64,000 nucleotides of DNA from Methylotenera sp. L2L1. GTDB taxonomy: Bacteria; Pseudomonadota; Gammaproteobacteria; Burkholderiales; Methylophilaceae. The stretch spans positions 1,116,001 through 1,180,000 of the forward strand of contig NZ_JQMG01000001.1 in NCBI RefSeq assembly GCF_000744605.1. The letters run 5' to 3'. The notes under the pieces are model-generated. The model did no database searches. It was not told the origin of the DNA and saw only the letters and a program-made list of their open reading frames with translations. Made by a program: the position numbers and the translations under genes. Shown in pieces: positions 44,558 through 52,352 of the stretch (position 1 is the stretch's first letter; each line of letters starts with the position of its first letter).

Positions 44558-44678
44558 GTTTACATATTAATATAAATGTTAACTTTCGGTAAATTTTCAC
44601 ATCAATGTTTACATTAATGATGACCTAAATTTGACAAAGAAGGGTAATAAATTATTATTTGTTTTATTTATATAAGGA

Positions 44679-44729
44679 ACTGGTGGATATCTCCAGTGCC
44701 GCTATTGTGCACTGGTGATACTCTCCAGT
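44679..44729. promoter_or_regulatory. Two tandem 19-bp palindromes upstream of the DUF4007 gene
   Basis: ACTGGTGGATATCTCCAGT (44679-44697) and ACTGGTGATACTCTCCAGT (44711-44729) share the pattern ACTGGTG-N5-CTCCAGT. Starts are 32 bp apart, about three helical turns, and the second ends 11 bp before the start codon. This is the layout of an operator for a cooperative dimeric repressor. Confidence 0.6.
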
Positions 44730-44739
44730 ATGATATTGA

Positions 44740-45264
44740 ATGACACAAATAATCGAATCTAAATTGTATGCCCCATCTTTTTCTGGGCATGAAACCTTTC
44801 CACTTCGTCAATTGTGGCTTAAAAAGGTTTTTAACCAAAAAGACTCAGACAACATTGTACACAAAGAAGTATTTTTAGATGAAGCCGCAATAGCCCGTTT
44901 TGGTGTTGGTAAAAATATGGTTGCGTCTAACTCCAGTTGGTTTTATGCTGATTGCAAATTGACCGATGGTGTCGATACAGTCACATCAACCTACCTATTA
45001 TCAATGTCATCTCAAATTAAAGATTTAATCAACAATCCGCTTATTAGTATTAAATCAATTTATCTTGTGTCGCCTCCCTATCTCAACCGAACAGAATCTT
45101 GGAGCATGAGTCCGCTCAACAAACTAAGCGTTGGGAAGGTGTCGTATGAAGATTACGAAAGTAATATTGAAATTTATGAACTGAAAAGTGGTGAAATACT
45201 TTACTCATCAAGTGACATTGATAGCCATGAACAGGTTGAAGATATCCAAGTTGTTTATAGTTAA
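44740..45264 (+). CDS. DUF4007-like fragment protein
   Basis: A 174-residue protein whose first 65 residues match the DUF4007 start: FSGHETFPLRQLWLKKVF (residues 14-31) and ARFGVGKNMVAS (52-63). Full DUF4007 proteins are about 300 residues and occur near PAPS-reductase/DndC-like genes of DNA phosphorothioation-type clusters. The remainder here does not look like the usual continuation, and no partner genes are present, so it is probably a remnant of a defence locus broken near the IS66 element. Preceded by two palindromic operator-like sites. Confidence 0.6.
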   Translation: MTQIIESKLYAPSFSGHETFPLRQLWLKKVFNQKDSDNIVHKEVFLDEAAIARFGVGKNMVASNSSWFYADCKLTDGVDTVTSTYLLSMSSQIKDLINNPLISIKSIYLVSPPYLNRTESWSMSPLNKLSVGKVSYEDYESNIEIYELKSGEILYSSSDIDSHEQVEDIQVVYS

Positions 45265-45531
45265 ATCTACAACACAGAATTTAATCTAAGCGACCCAATA
45301 AGCTGCAAGTTTTCTCACAAAAGTTGCAATTAAAGATCCGATATGTTGCAACTGCGTATTGCTGTGAAAAAAGCCACTAATTACTATTTCAATAAATCCA
45401 CGTGTTATTACGTTTAATTGCCACTATAAGGTACTTGGTTCAAGGGCTACTTCCGGCCCATAGCGGACATAAGCTGCAACTATTTTTGAAAGTGCTACTG
45501 AAAAACTAGTTCAATTCTAATCTAGAATTTC
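45265..45531. other. Spacer between DUF4007 fragment and IS66 element
   Basis: AT-rich stretch of about 270 bp without a coding ORF. It may hold decayed remains of the defence locus. No repeats recognised. Confidence 0.35.
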
Positions 45532-45612
45532 GTAAGCGCCAATTTCTCCCCACATTACAACCTATTTAGATTTAGTTGATACTACCTCTGACTAAATTTA
45601 GTAGGTGGTTAT

Positions 45613-46011
45613 ATGCAATCAGAACAAAATACAAAAAGATGGTTTGATCATATCGAGGCTTGGCAACAAAGTGGCATTAATCAATCAGAGTATTGCCGCC
45701 GTCATAAATTATGCATTAAGTCATTTTCAAGCTGGAAATTGAAACGGACTAAGCTGTCACAGGAAACCTTAAAAACTTCTGATGCTGACATCCCAGTGTT
45801 TACTTCATCATCAGCATCTATGCCATTAATTCCAGTTGCTATCTATGAGCAAATGGGGGCTGTCACAGAAACAGAACCTAATGCACGAGAACCATTAAGT
45901 TCTGGCTTTTCTGGTATTACCCTTATTTTCAAAAATGACTATCAAATATCGCTAGCTATTGGCTTTCATCCAGCTACATTGAAAAATGTACTACAGGTAT
46001 TTGCCGAATAA
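45613..46011 (+). CDS. tnpA: IS66-family accessory protein TnpA
   Basis: A 132-residue protein with the IS66 TnpA start: [38 protein letters not shown], an HTH-like segment, and a C-terminal [29 protein letters not shown]. Required for transposition in IS66 elements but of unknown biochemical role. tnpB starts 2 nt after its stop. Confidence 0.9.
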   Translation: MQSEQNTKRWFDHIEAWQQSGINQSEYCRRHKLCIKSFSSWKLKRTKLSQETLKTSDADIPVFTSSSASMPLIPVAIYEQMGAVTETEPNAREPLSSGFSGITLIFKNDYQISLAIGFHPATLKNVLQVFAE

Positions 46012-46013
46012 TC

Positions 46014-46364
46014 ATGTTTGATATTGTTGCTCAACAGGTTTGGTTAGCACCTGGTGCTACTGACATGCGTAAATCAATCGATGGCCTTGCTGGTATCGCC
46101 CAATTGGTCATTAAACAAGATCCCCTTGCTAGGCATCTATTTGTATTTTGCAACAAACATCACAATCGCCTCAAAATTCTCTATTGGGATCAGAACGGTT
46201 TTTGGTTATTTTACAAACGCCTCGAAAAAGGCAGGTTTAAATGGCCATCCACTAACAATGATCCCATCTGTATTACACGTCCTCAGCTTGCCTGGTTACT
46301 ACAAGGGTTGTCCATTGAACAGAAGCAGGCGCATCGACCACTCCCAGTTAAAATTGTTGCTTGA
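46014..46364 (+). CDS. tnpB: IS66-family accessory protein TnpB
   Basis: IS66 Orf2-type protein, 116 residues, with the signature [25 protein letters not shown] and [26 protein letters not shown]. It precedes the toxin-antitoxin insert; the promoter of the latter overlaps its last codons and stop region. Confidence 0.93.
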   Translation: MFDIVAQQVWLAPGATDMRKSIDGLAGIAQLVIKQDPLARHLFVFCNKHHNRLKILYWDQNGFWLFYKRLEKGRFKWPSTNNDPICITRPQLAWLLQGLSIEQKQAHRPLPVKIVA

Positions 46365-46392
46365 CACAATATGCCACTTAGTGGCATATTGT
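46361..46392 (+). promoter_or_regulatory. Promoter with overlapping palindromic operator for the toxin-antitoxin genes
   Basis: A perfect inverted repeat ACAATATGCCACT-T-AGTGGCATATTGT spans 46366-46392, ending 5 bp before the toxin ATG. A TTGACA -35 box (46361-46366) and a CATATT -10-like box (46385-46390) overlap it, the usual layout of autoregulated toxin-antitoxin promoters. Confidence 0.7.
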
Positions 46393-46397
46393 GAGCA

Positions 46398-46769
46398 ATG
46401 CATCGAATATTCAAAACACGTCATTTTCATCGTTGGATGAGCAAAACTGATCTTAGTGACCAGTCTCTTTGCTATGCAATCTCAGAAATGATAGAAGGTT
46501 TGGTGGATGCACACTTGGGAGGTAGTATAGTCAAGAAGCGGGTTGCTGGGCGCGGTAAGAGTAGCGGTGCAAGAACGATTGTTGCCACAAATTTCGGTAA
46601 TCATTGGTTTTTTCTGTACGGATTTGAGAAAAATGTACGTGCTAACATTACCGATAATGAGCTAGACGCTTTAAAAGAAATCGCAACAGACTTACTAGCT
46701 TTAAATGATGACGCGCTAACTTATGCCGTTGCCCAAGGGAAATTGTTGGAGATATATTATGACCACTAA
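46398..46769 (+). CDS. RelE/HigB-like toxin
   Basis: A 123-residue protein of the RelE superfamily (PF06296-like): RIFKTRHFHRWMSKTDLSDQSLCYAISEMIEGL, VKKRVAGRGKSSGARTIVATNFGNHWFFLYGFEKN, and KEIATDLLALNDDALTYAV. Relatives are mRNA interferases acting at the ribosome. It is first in the pair and overlaps the antitoxin gene by 11 nt, as in HigBA systems. It lies inside the IS66 element. Confidence 0.83.
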   Translation: MHRIFKTRHFHRWMSKTDLSDQSLCYAISEMIEGLVDAHLGGSIVKKRVAGRGKSSGARTIVATNFGNHWFFLYGFEKNVRANITDNELDALKEIATDLLALNDDALTYAVAQGKLLEIYYDH

Positions 46770-47082
46770 ACGTATTGTTAAAAGCTCAATATTAGAGGCT
46801 GTCCATGAGACAGCACAGGATCTACTCGAACTAGATTTTATTAATAAAAATAGAATGCAACAGTACGAGGCCATGTGCCTGCAACCGATCCCTGATTACG
46901 ATCAGGTAAAAATTCGCGCATTGAGAGACCGCTATAAGCTTAGTCAGTCTGCATTTGCTATTGTTCTCAATACCAGTCCCTCAACTATACGCAAATGGGA
47001 AGTTGGTGATAAGCACCCTAGCGGCCCTTCACTTAAATTACTCAATCTTCTAGACCGCAAGGGTCTAGAAGTATTGATCTAG
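46759..47082 (+). CDS. HigA-like helix-turn-helix antitoxin
   Basis: A 107-residue protein starting at the ATG at 46759 (11-nt overlap with the toxin stop). The C-terminal half is a HTH of the Xre/MqsA-HigA type: YKLSQSAFAIVLNTSPSTIRKWEVGDKHPSGPSLKLLNLLDRKGLEVL. The N-terminal half should bind and neutralise the toxin. It probably represses the palindromic promoter at 46361-46392. tnpC follows 15 nt downstream. Confidence 0.85.
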   Translation: MTTKRIVKSSILEAVHETAQDLLELDFINKNRMQQYEAMCLQPIPDYDQVKIRALRDRYKLSQSAFAIVLNTSPSTIRKWEVGDKHPSGPSLKLLNLLDRKGLEVLI

Positions 47083-47097
47083 GGTAGATATCAATAG

Positions 47098-48840
47098 ATG
47101 CCTAATCAACCACTTTTGCCTGAAATGAGCGATGAAGAGGCAGAAATGCTTGATAGATTGTTTAACCCTAAGACTCATGGTGAAGTACGTGTTGAAAAAG
47201 ATGAAAGAAATAATCAGTTAATAGTCAATTGGTACGACGAAGGACTCTCTTCCTACAGCCATATGAATATGGAAACACGCAATGAAATTTATAGCGCCCA
47301 AACCTTCTTAAGGTTACATAAAGATTTTGTTGTTCTGGCAGATAGGTCTAAAACTCTTGAGCAAGAAAATGAGTATCTCAAAAACCAGGTAGCACTATTC
47401 AAACACAAAGAGTTTGGCGCAAGCTCAGAGCAGCTAACTTCACCTACAATCGAAGTGGAAAATGTAGCAAATGATTGTGTTGGAGTGAGCCTATCTGCAA
47501 CAGACTTAGCCAATCAAGATAAAAAGCCAAGGCTAGTCTCAAGCAATGCTGGAAGAAAACCACTACCAGCACACCTGCCGCGAGAAAGAGTCGAATACAA
47601 ACTGCCACCAGAAAAACAAGTCTGTGAATGTTGTGCAGGCAAGTTGCATGAGTTTGGTGAAGAAATGACCGAGCGACTAACTGTGATTCCTGCACAATAT
47701 AAAGTAATTCAGCATGTAAGGCAGAAATATGTTTGCCGTAACTGTGACAAATTCACAGTTGCTGAGGGTTCAAAATCATTAATACCTGGCAGCAGCTACA
47801 GTAGCCCAGAATTTTTAGCAGATGTTGCAGTAAAGCGATACCAGTTTGGTCTGCCATATTATCGCCAAGAAACAATATTTAATCATGCAGGATTACCTTT
47901 CAATCGCACTACATTGGCGAACTTGATGATTGGTTGTGTAGATAAGTTGCAACCACTGTATGCAGTACTGAAATCTGAGTTACGTAATCAAGATATCATT
48001 CACGCAGATGAAACCAGTTTCCAAGTACTTAAAGAGACAAATCGCCTACCTCAATCAAATTCATATGCGTGGATGTATTGCAGTGCTGCAAAAGCAAATA
48101 AACCTGTAGTGCTATTTGAATATCAAGCTACAAGATCTGGTAGTCACCCAGTGAAATTTCTAACTGGAGATGATAACAATCGATTTGAAGGTTATTTATT
48201 AACAGATGGATACTCTGGATATAACAATATAGCAGGAGTGACAAGGGTTGGTTGTATGGCTCATGTCAGGCGAAAGTTTGACGAAGCTCTCAAAATATTA
48301 CCTATAGGAACTGAAAACTCTTATGCTCACCAAGCAATGAGATTGATTGGTAGTTTATACGCTATTGAGCGAAAAATTTCAGAACAACCACCTGAGGTTA
48401 GGTACAAGATTAGGCAAGCTGAAAGCCTGCCAATTTTGCTTGAGATGAAACAATGGTTAGATAAATTGTATCCCGATGTTGTACCAAAGAGCTTACTAGG
48501 TAAAGCGATAAACTATGCGCTCAGTCAATGGCGTTACGTATCAAAGTACGTTGAGGATGGTAGACTAGCTATTGATAACAATATCGCAGAGCGTGAAATT
48601 AAGGCCTTTGTTATTGGCAGGAAAAACTGGCTATTCGCAGACAGTACCGATGGCGCGGAAGCAAACGCTGTGATGTATAGCTTGGTGCAAACGGCTATCG
48701 CGAATGGAATAGAACCATATAGGTATCTATGTCATGTATTTGAGCGCATGCCATATATGAAAAATTCTAAAGATGTTGAATCACTATTGCCATGGAATGT
48801 AAGGTTTGCGGAAAATGAAAATTTAAGAATTGCAGCTTAA
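47098..48840 (+). CDS. tnpC: IS66-family transposase TnpC
   Basis: The 580-residue DDE transposase of the IS66 element. Seen in order: an N-terminal extension of about 75 residues, a leucine-zipper-like coiled coil (TLEQENEYLKNQVALFKHKEFGASSEQL), a zinc-finger region (CECCAGKL...CRNCDKF), catalytic residues in IIHADETSFQVL, LLTDGYSGYNN and DNNIAEREIKAFVIGRKNWLF, and the IS66_C tail (IEPYRYLCHVFERMP...LLPWNV). It looks intact. Slightly longer than the usual 510-530 residues because of the extension. Confidence 0.95.
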   Translation: MPNQPLLPEMSDEEAEMLDRLFNPKTHGEVRVEKDERNNQLIVNWYDEGLSSYSHMNMETRNEIYSAQTFLRLHKDFVVLADRSKTLEQENEYLKNQVALFKHKEFGASSEQLTSPTIEVENVANDCVGVSLSATDLANQDKKPRLVSSNAGRKPLPAHLPRERVEYKLPPEKQVCECCAGKLHEFGEEMTERLTVIPAQYKVIQHVRQKYVCRNCDKFTVAEGSKSLIPGSSYSSPEFLADVAVKRYQFGLPYYRQETIFNHAGLPFNRTTLANLMIGCVDKLQPLYAVLKSELRNQDIIHADETSFQVLKETNRLPQSNSYAWMYCSAAKANKPVVLFEYQATRSGSHPVKFLTGDDNNRFEGYLLTDGYSGYNNIAGVTRVGCMAHVRRKFDEALKILPIGTENSYAHQAMRLIGSLYAIERKISEQPPEVRYKIRQAESLPILLEMKQWLDKLYPDVVPKSLLGKAINYALSQWRYVSKYVEDGRLAIDNNIAEREIKAFVIGRKNWLFADSTDGAEANAVMYSLVQTAIANGIEPYRYLCHVFERMPYMKNSKDVESLLPWNVRFAENENLRIAA

Positions 48841-48930
48841 AAATTTGCATTATGAGAGTACCTTTAAACTTAGAGTAATTCGGGATCGCCTTAATGATCC
48901 GTTTGAGCGCTAAATAAATATTTACATCAT

Positions 48931-49085
48931 TTGAAAAAGTGTTATTGTTATTTTTATAAGCTACGTTAATCGAGTGAAAAAACGTAGCGCCGTCTGGGAA
49001 ACTGGATGTCACCTGGAGTGGCTAGGTGCGAAAGCACTGAGAGAGTCTCGCATGCAACGATCACTTCGGTGGTCGTTGCTTTTTC
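48931..49085 (+). ncRNA. Candidate small structured RNA with own promoter and terminator
   Basis: A TTGAAA -35 box (48931-48936) and TTATAA -10 box (48954-48959), 17 bp apart, precede a GC-rich segment in an AT-rich spacer. A GTGC-GAAA-GCAC hairpin (49026-49037) and a CACCT/AGGTG pairing occur inside. It ends in an 11-bp hairpin with a TTCG tetraloop and T5 (49054-49084). An 8-bp inverted repeat GCTACGTT/AACGTAGC covers the -10 to start region. The predicted transcript is about 120 nt. No known family recognised. Confidence 0.5.
49054..49085 (+). terminator. Rho-independent terminator with UUCG tetraloop
   Basis: GCAACGATCAC pairs with GTGGTCGTTGC (one G-T wobble) around TTCG, followed by TTTTT. 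It ends the candidate small RNA. Confidence 0.85.
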
Positions 49086-49214
49086 GCTTTACATAGTTTT
49101 CCCTTAACGACTGCTGAGGGGGACAAAGTGGCTATTCCATTTTTGTGAATTGATCTCTATAGACTATCCAAAGCAGACGTTCAAAATACACTAGATATTG
49201 ATTAAATAATTGTA

Positions 49215-51515
49215 TTACCTCAAACGTAATGCATTGGTAATCACAGATACAGAACTCAAACTCATGGCTAGAGCTGCAATCATCGGTGATAGTAACCATC
49301 CTGTCAGTGGGTAAAGCAGGCCAGCCGCCAAAGGTACACCTAGTGAATTGTAAACGAAGGCAAAGGTAAGGTTTTGCTTCATATTAATAATCGTCTGCTC
49401 CGAGATTGCTCTCGCTTGAGCGATGCCGCGCAGGTCACCTTTTACAAGAGTCACTTGGGCACTATTCATTGCAACGTCTGTTCCAGTCCCCATTGCGACA
49501 CCTACATTCGCTTTAGCCAGCGCAGGTGCGTCGTTGATACCATCGCCCGCCATTGCAACGAAACGGCCCTCACGTTGTAATTTATCTACCAGCGCTAATT
49601 TGTCAGCAGGCCTGACTTCGCCATAGACCTCATCAATACCAAGTTTGGCAGCTACTGATTTTGCTGTTGCAAGACCATCTCCGGTTGCCATGATTACCCG
49701 AATATCAAACGATCTGAGAATGCTCAATGCTTCTAATGAACTTGCCTTAATTGGGTCAGAAACAGCTAGTAATCCGGCCATTTTCCCATCTACCGCCAAT
49801 ATCATGACACTAGCCCCCTCGGCTCTTAATGCTTCTGCCTGTGGCTTCAAATCTTCTACAGATACACCAATTTGCGTCATCAGTGCAGTATTGCCTAACG
49901 CAAGTGCTTTGCCAGTCACAATCCCTTTAACACCGATACCAGAAATTGAATCAAATGCTTCTACCTTATCCAGTACAAGCCCCTTTTCTCGCGCGGCTTG
50001 CACAATAGCATCTGCCAGAGGATGTTCACTTCCCTGATCTAAACTAGCCGCCAGACGCAGCACTTCATCCTCGGTGAACCCTTTGTTAGCAATAATACGG
50101 TCAAATCTAGGTTTGCCTTCTGTTAGCGTCCCTGTCTTATCGACAATGATGGTGTCAATTTTACGGAAGTTCTCTATGGCTGCCGCATCACGGAATAACA
50201 CGCCTTGAGAAGCTGCCTTACCTGTAGCAACCATAATAGACATCGGCGTTGCCAGCCCTAGTGCACATGGGCAGGCAATAATAAGAACAGCAACAGCATT
50301 AATAAGACCATAAACCCAACTTGGCTCAGGGCCAAATATTCCCCAAGCAAAAAATGTCAGTATCGCGATAACTACAACCGTCACGACAAAATAGCCAGCC
50401 ACATGATCAGCCATGCGCTGCATAGGGGCTCTGGAGCGTTGTGCTTGCATCACCATTTGCACAATACTGGAGAGAACAGTCTGAGCACCCACTTTTTCGG
50501 CGCGTAATACTAATGCACCGTTTGTGTTTAGCGTTGCACCAATCAGCTTATCACCGACACGTTTTGTCACGGGAACAGGTTCGCCAGTCAGCATGGATTC
50601 ATCAACGGCACTTCCTCCCTCAATCACAATGCCATCAACGGGTACTTTCTCACCTGGACGAACGCGAAGCGTGTCACCGACATGAACGTGCGTCAAAGGC
50701 ACATCCTCTTCACTGCCATCGGCATTAATCCTGCGGGCAGTCTTAGGTGCTAACCCTAGTAATGATTTAATTGCAGCTGATGTCTGTGAGCGTGCTTTAA
50801 GCTCAAGCACCTGACCTAGCAAGGTCAGGGAAATGATCACGGCAGCTGCCTCAAAGTAGACTGCCACACGCCCCATGGCTATAAACGATTCTGGAAAAAC
50901 ATCAGGAGCTACCGTAGCAACAACGCTGTAGACAAAAGCGGCTGATGTTCCTAAACCAATCAAAGTCCACATGTTGGGTTTGCGATTAATGACTGACTGC
51001 ACACCCCGCTGGAAGAAAGGCCAGCCTGCCCATAACACAATCGGTAATGAAAGAACGAGCTCGATCCAGCTTTGTGTTGTCATTTCGAACCACTGTAATC
51101 TGTGACCTAGCATCGCTAACACTGTGACGATAATGGTAAGTGGCAATGTCCATATAAAGCGTCGTTTGAAATCCACTAATTCTGGACTTTCACCTTCTTC
51201 CAATGTTGGCATTTCCGGCTCAAGTGACATGCCGCACTTAGGACAAACTCCAAGCTTGTCCTGACGTACCTCGGGGTGCATTGGGCAGGTATAAACTGTA
51301 CCCGTAGCATTTATTTCAGCTGTTACTGACCCAACATTAACAGGATTAGATTGATGATATTGAGAAGGATTTTCTGTAAACTCCCCTTTACATCTTGCAC
51401 TGCAGAAATAAAACATTCTTCCTGCATGCTGCAATGAATGTTGAGACTGTTCAGTAACATTCATTCCGCATACAGGATCTTTTAACTGTTCAGAGTTATT
51501 GTTATGCATATCCAC
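49215..51515 (-). CDS. copA: Copper-translocating P1B-type ATPase
   Basis: A 766-residue Cu(I) exporter. N-terminal to the membrane domain are a YHS domain ([14 protein letters not shown]...[12 protein letters not shown]) and a heavy-metal-binding segment ([24 protein letters not shown]) in place of HMA domains. The core has the CPC motif ([15 protein letters not shown]), the phosphorylation site [11 protein letters not shown], an HP locus ([11 protein letters not shown]) and [10 protein letters not shown]. The start is GTG at 51515, 8 nt after AAGGAG; an ATG lies at 51509. The separate HMA protein next door probably delivers copper to it. Confidence 0.95.
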   Translation of the reverse strand: MDMHNNNSEQLKDPVCGMNVTEQSQHSLQHAGRMFYFCSARCKGEFTENPSQYHQSNPVNVGSVTAEINATGTVYTCPMHPEVRQDKLGVCPKCGMSLEPEMPTLEEGESPELVDFKRRFIWTLPLTIIVTVLAMLGHRLQWFEMTTQSWIELVLSLPIVLWAGWPFFQRGVQSVINRKPNMWTLIGLGTSAAFVYSVVATVAPDVFPESFIAMGRVAVYFEAAAVIISLTLLGQVLELKARSQTSAAIKSLLGLAPKTARRINADGSEEDVPLTHVHVGDTLRVRPGEKVPVDGIVIEGGSAVDESMLTGEPVPVTKRVGDKLIGATLNTNGALVLRAEKVGAQTVLSSIVQMVMQAQRSRAPMQRMADHVAGYFVVTVVVIAILTFFAWGIFGPEPSWVYGLINAVAVLIIACPCALGLATPMSIMVATGKAASQGVLFRDAAAIENFRKIDTIIVDKTGTLTEGKPRFDRIIANKGFTEDEVLRLAASLDQGSEHPLADAIVQAAREKGLVLDKVEAFDSISGIGVKGIVTGKALALGNTALMTQIGVSVEDLKPQAEALRAEGASVMILAVDGKMAGLLAVSDPIKASSLEALSILRSFDIRVIMATGDGLATAKSVAAKLGIDEVYGEVRPADKLALVDKLQREGRFVAMAGDGINDAPALAKANVGVAMGTGTDVAMNSAQVTLVKGDLRGIAQARAISEQTIINMKQNLTFAFVYNSLGVPLAAGLLYPLTGWLLSPMIAALAMSLSSVSVITNALRLR

Positions 51516-51549
51516 GGACTCTACTCCTTCGATTATTAATGTAGCTTAA

Positions 51550-51759
51550 CTAACCAACCAAACCGTACCCAGCGTTTTTCACAGCCGATCTAATCTGATC
51601 CGTGGTAGTCAAATTCTCGTCGTATTGAACCTGAGTATCGCCAGTTGATAACTCCACCTGCACTCCATCAACACCGTTAATAGATTTCAGTGCTCGCGTT
51701 AAACTATTTACGCAACCACCACATGTCATGCCGGTTACTTTTAAAAATTCTGTTTTCAT
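51550..51759 (-). CDS. copZ: CopZ-like heavy-metal-associated domain protein
   Basis: A 69-residue HMA (ferredoxin-like) protein with the metal-binding loop MTCGGCVNSL and the usual length of a copper chaperone. Directly upstream of copA, whose own N-terminus lacks an HMA domain, so it probably hands Cu(I) to the ATPase. Confidence 0.92.
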   Translation of the reverse strand: MKTEFLKVTGMTCGGCVNSLTRALKSINGVDGVQVELSTGDTQVQYDENLTTTDQIRSAVKNAGYGLVG

Positions 51760-51776
51760 GATGATTCTCCTTAAAT

Positions 51777-52352
51777 TTAATGTGTATGCTCATGCTGCGA
51801 ATGCTCTTGAACTTGATCATCTGGCACTTTATCTGCATGGGAATGTTCACCCATGTCTGTCGTTGTGTCACTGTGGTGACCATGTCCAACACCACCTTGT
51901 GGTACTGGCAGTGACATGACTCCCAATCCATGCCGATAGACTAACTCTCCACCATGCCATGCCGTGATGACAACCATACTCCACGCACCAATCACCGAAA
52001 TTACAAACCACCAGGCAGTGGGTGAGCCGACCTTATTACGCCAGACATCCCAACCAGCTAGAATGATTAACAATATTGATGTTCCTAGCGCCCAGTTGCG
52101 GTGGATTAACATAGTAGCGTGGCTGACATCATCATGGGTTACGCTGTTATAAGCCTGCCAGCCAAAAAACACGGCTGGCAATACTGATAACGCGCTTAGC
52201 CACAATAGAGTGCGAGCAAGAATCGCAAAGTTGCTGAAAATTGACGTCCCTCGCGTTGCCACTGCCGCAATATGAAAAACAGCTGACACCGTGGTAAGTG
52301 CAATTGGAAAGTGCACTATCAACGGATGCAGGTTAGGAATTATTTCAGGCAT
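51777..52352 (-). CDS. DUF2231 membrane protein with His-rich tail
   Basis: A 191-residue membrane protein with about four helices and the DUF2231 start NLHPLIVHFPIALTTVSAVFHIAA. The C-terminal 40 residues are unusually rich in His and Asp (GHGHHSDTTTDMGEHSHAD...HSQHEHTH), fitting metal binding. Its start overlaps the cusA stop by 8 nt. Its place between cusA and copZ suggests a role in copper handling; the exact function is unknown. Confidence 0.82.
   Translation of the reverse strand: MPEIIPNLHPLIVHFPIALTTVSAVFHIAAVATRGTSIFSNFAILARTLLWLSALSVLPAVFFGWQAYNSVTHDDVSHATMLIHRNWALGTSILLIILAGWDVWRNKVGSPTAWWFVISVIGAWSMVVITAWHGGELVYRHGLGVMSLPVPQGGVGHGHHSDTTTDMGEHSHADKVPDDQVQEHSQHEHTH

Larger units (their letters stand above)
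45532..48914 (+). mobile_element. IS66-family element carrying a toxin-antitoxin pair
   Basis: The element has the IS66 gene order tnpA-tnpB-tnpC, with two extra genes (HigB-like toxin and HigA-like antitoxin) between tnpB and tnpC. The left end GTAAGCGCCAATTTCTCC at 45532 has the GTAAGCG start typical of IS66. The right end is uncertain: the best candidate is near 48905-48914, where the inverted sequence keeps AGCGC but not GTAA, and no 8-bp target duplication is visible. The right terminus may be eroded. Confidence 0.75.

Noticed and set aside
45532-48914. Perfect terminal inverted repeats and an 8-bp target duplication for the IS66 element
   Set aside because: The left end fits IS66, but I found no matching GGCGCTTAC right end or repeat of AGAATTTC; the right boundary is therefore left uncertain.
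48931-49085. Known riboswitch (TPP, guanidine, yybP-ykoY or NiCo type) near the copper cluster
   Set aside because: Short matches such as CTGAGA occur, but the ordered conserved blocks of these families are missing, so it is listed only as an unassigned RNA candidate.
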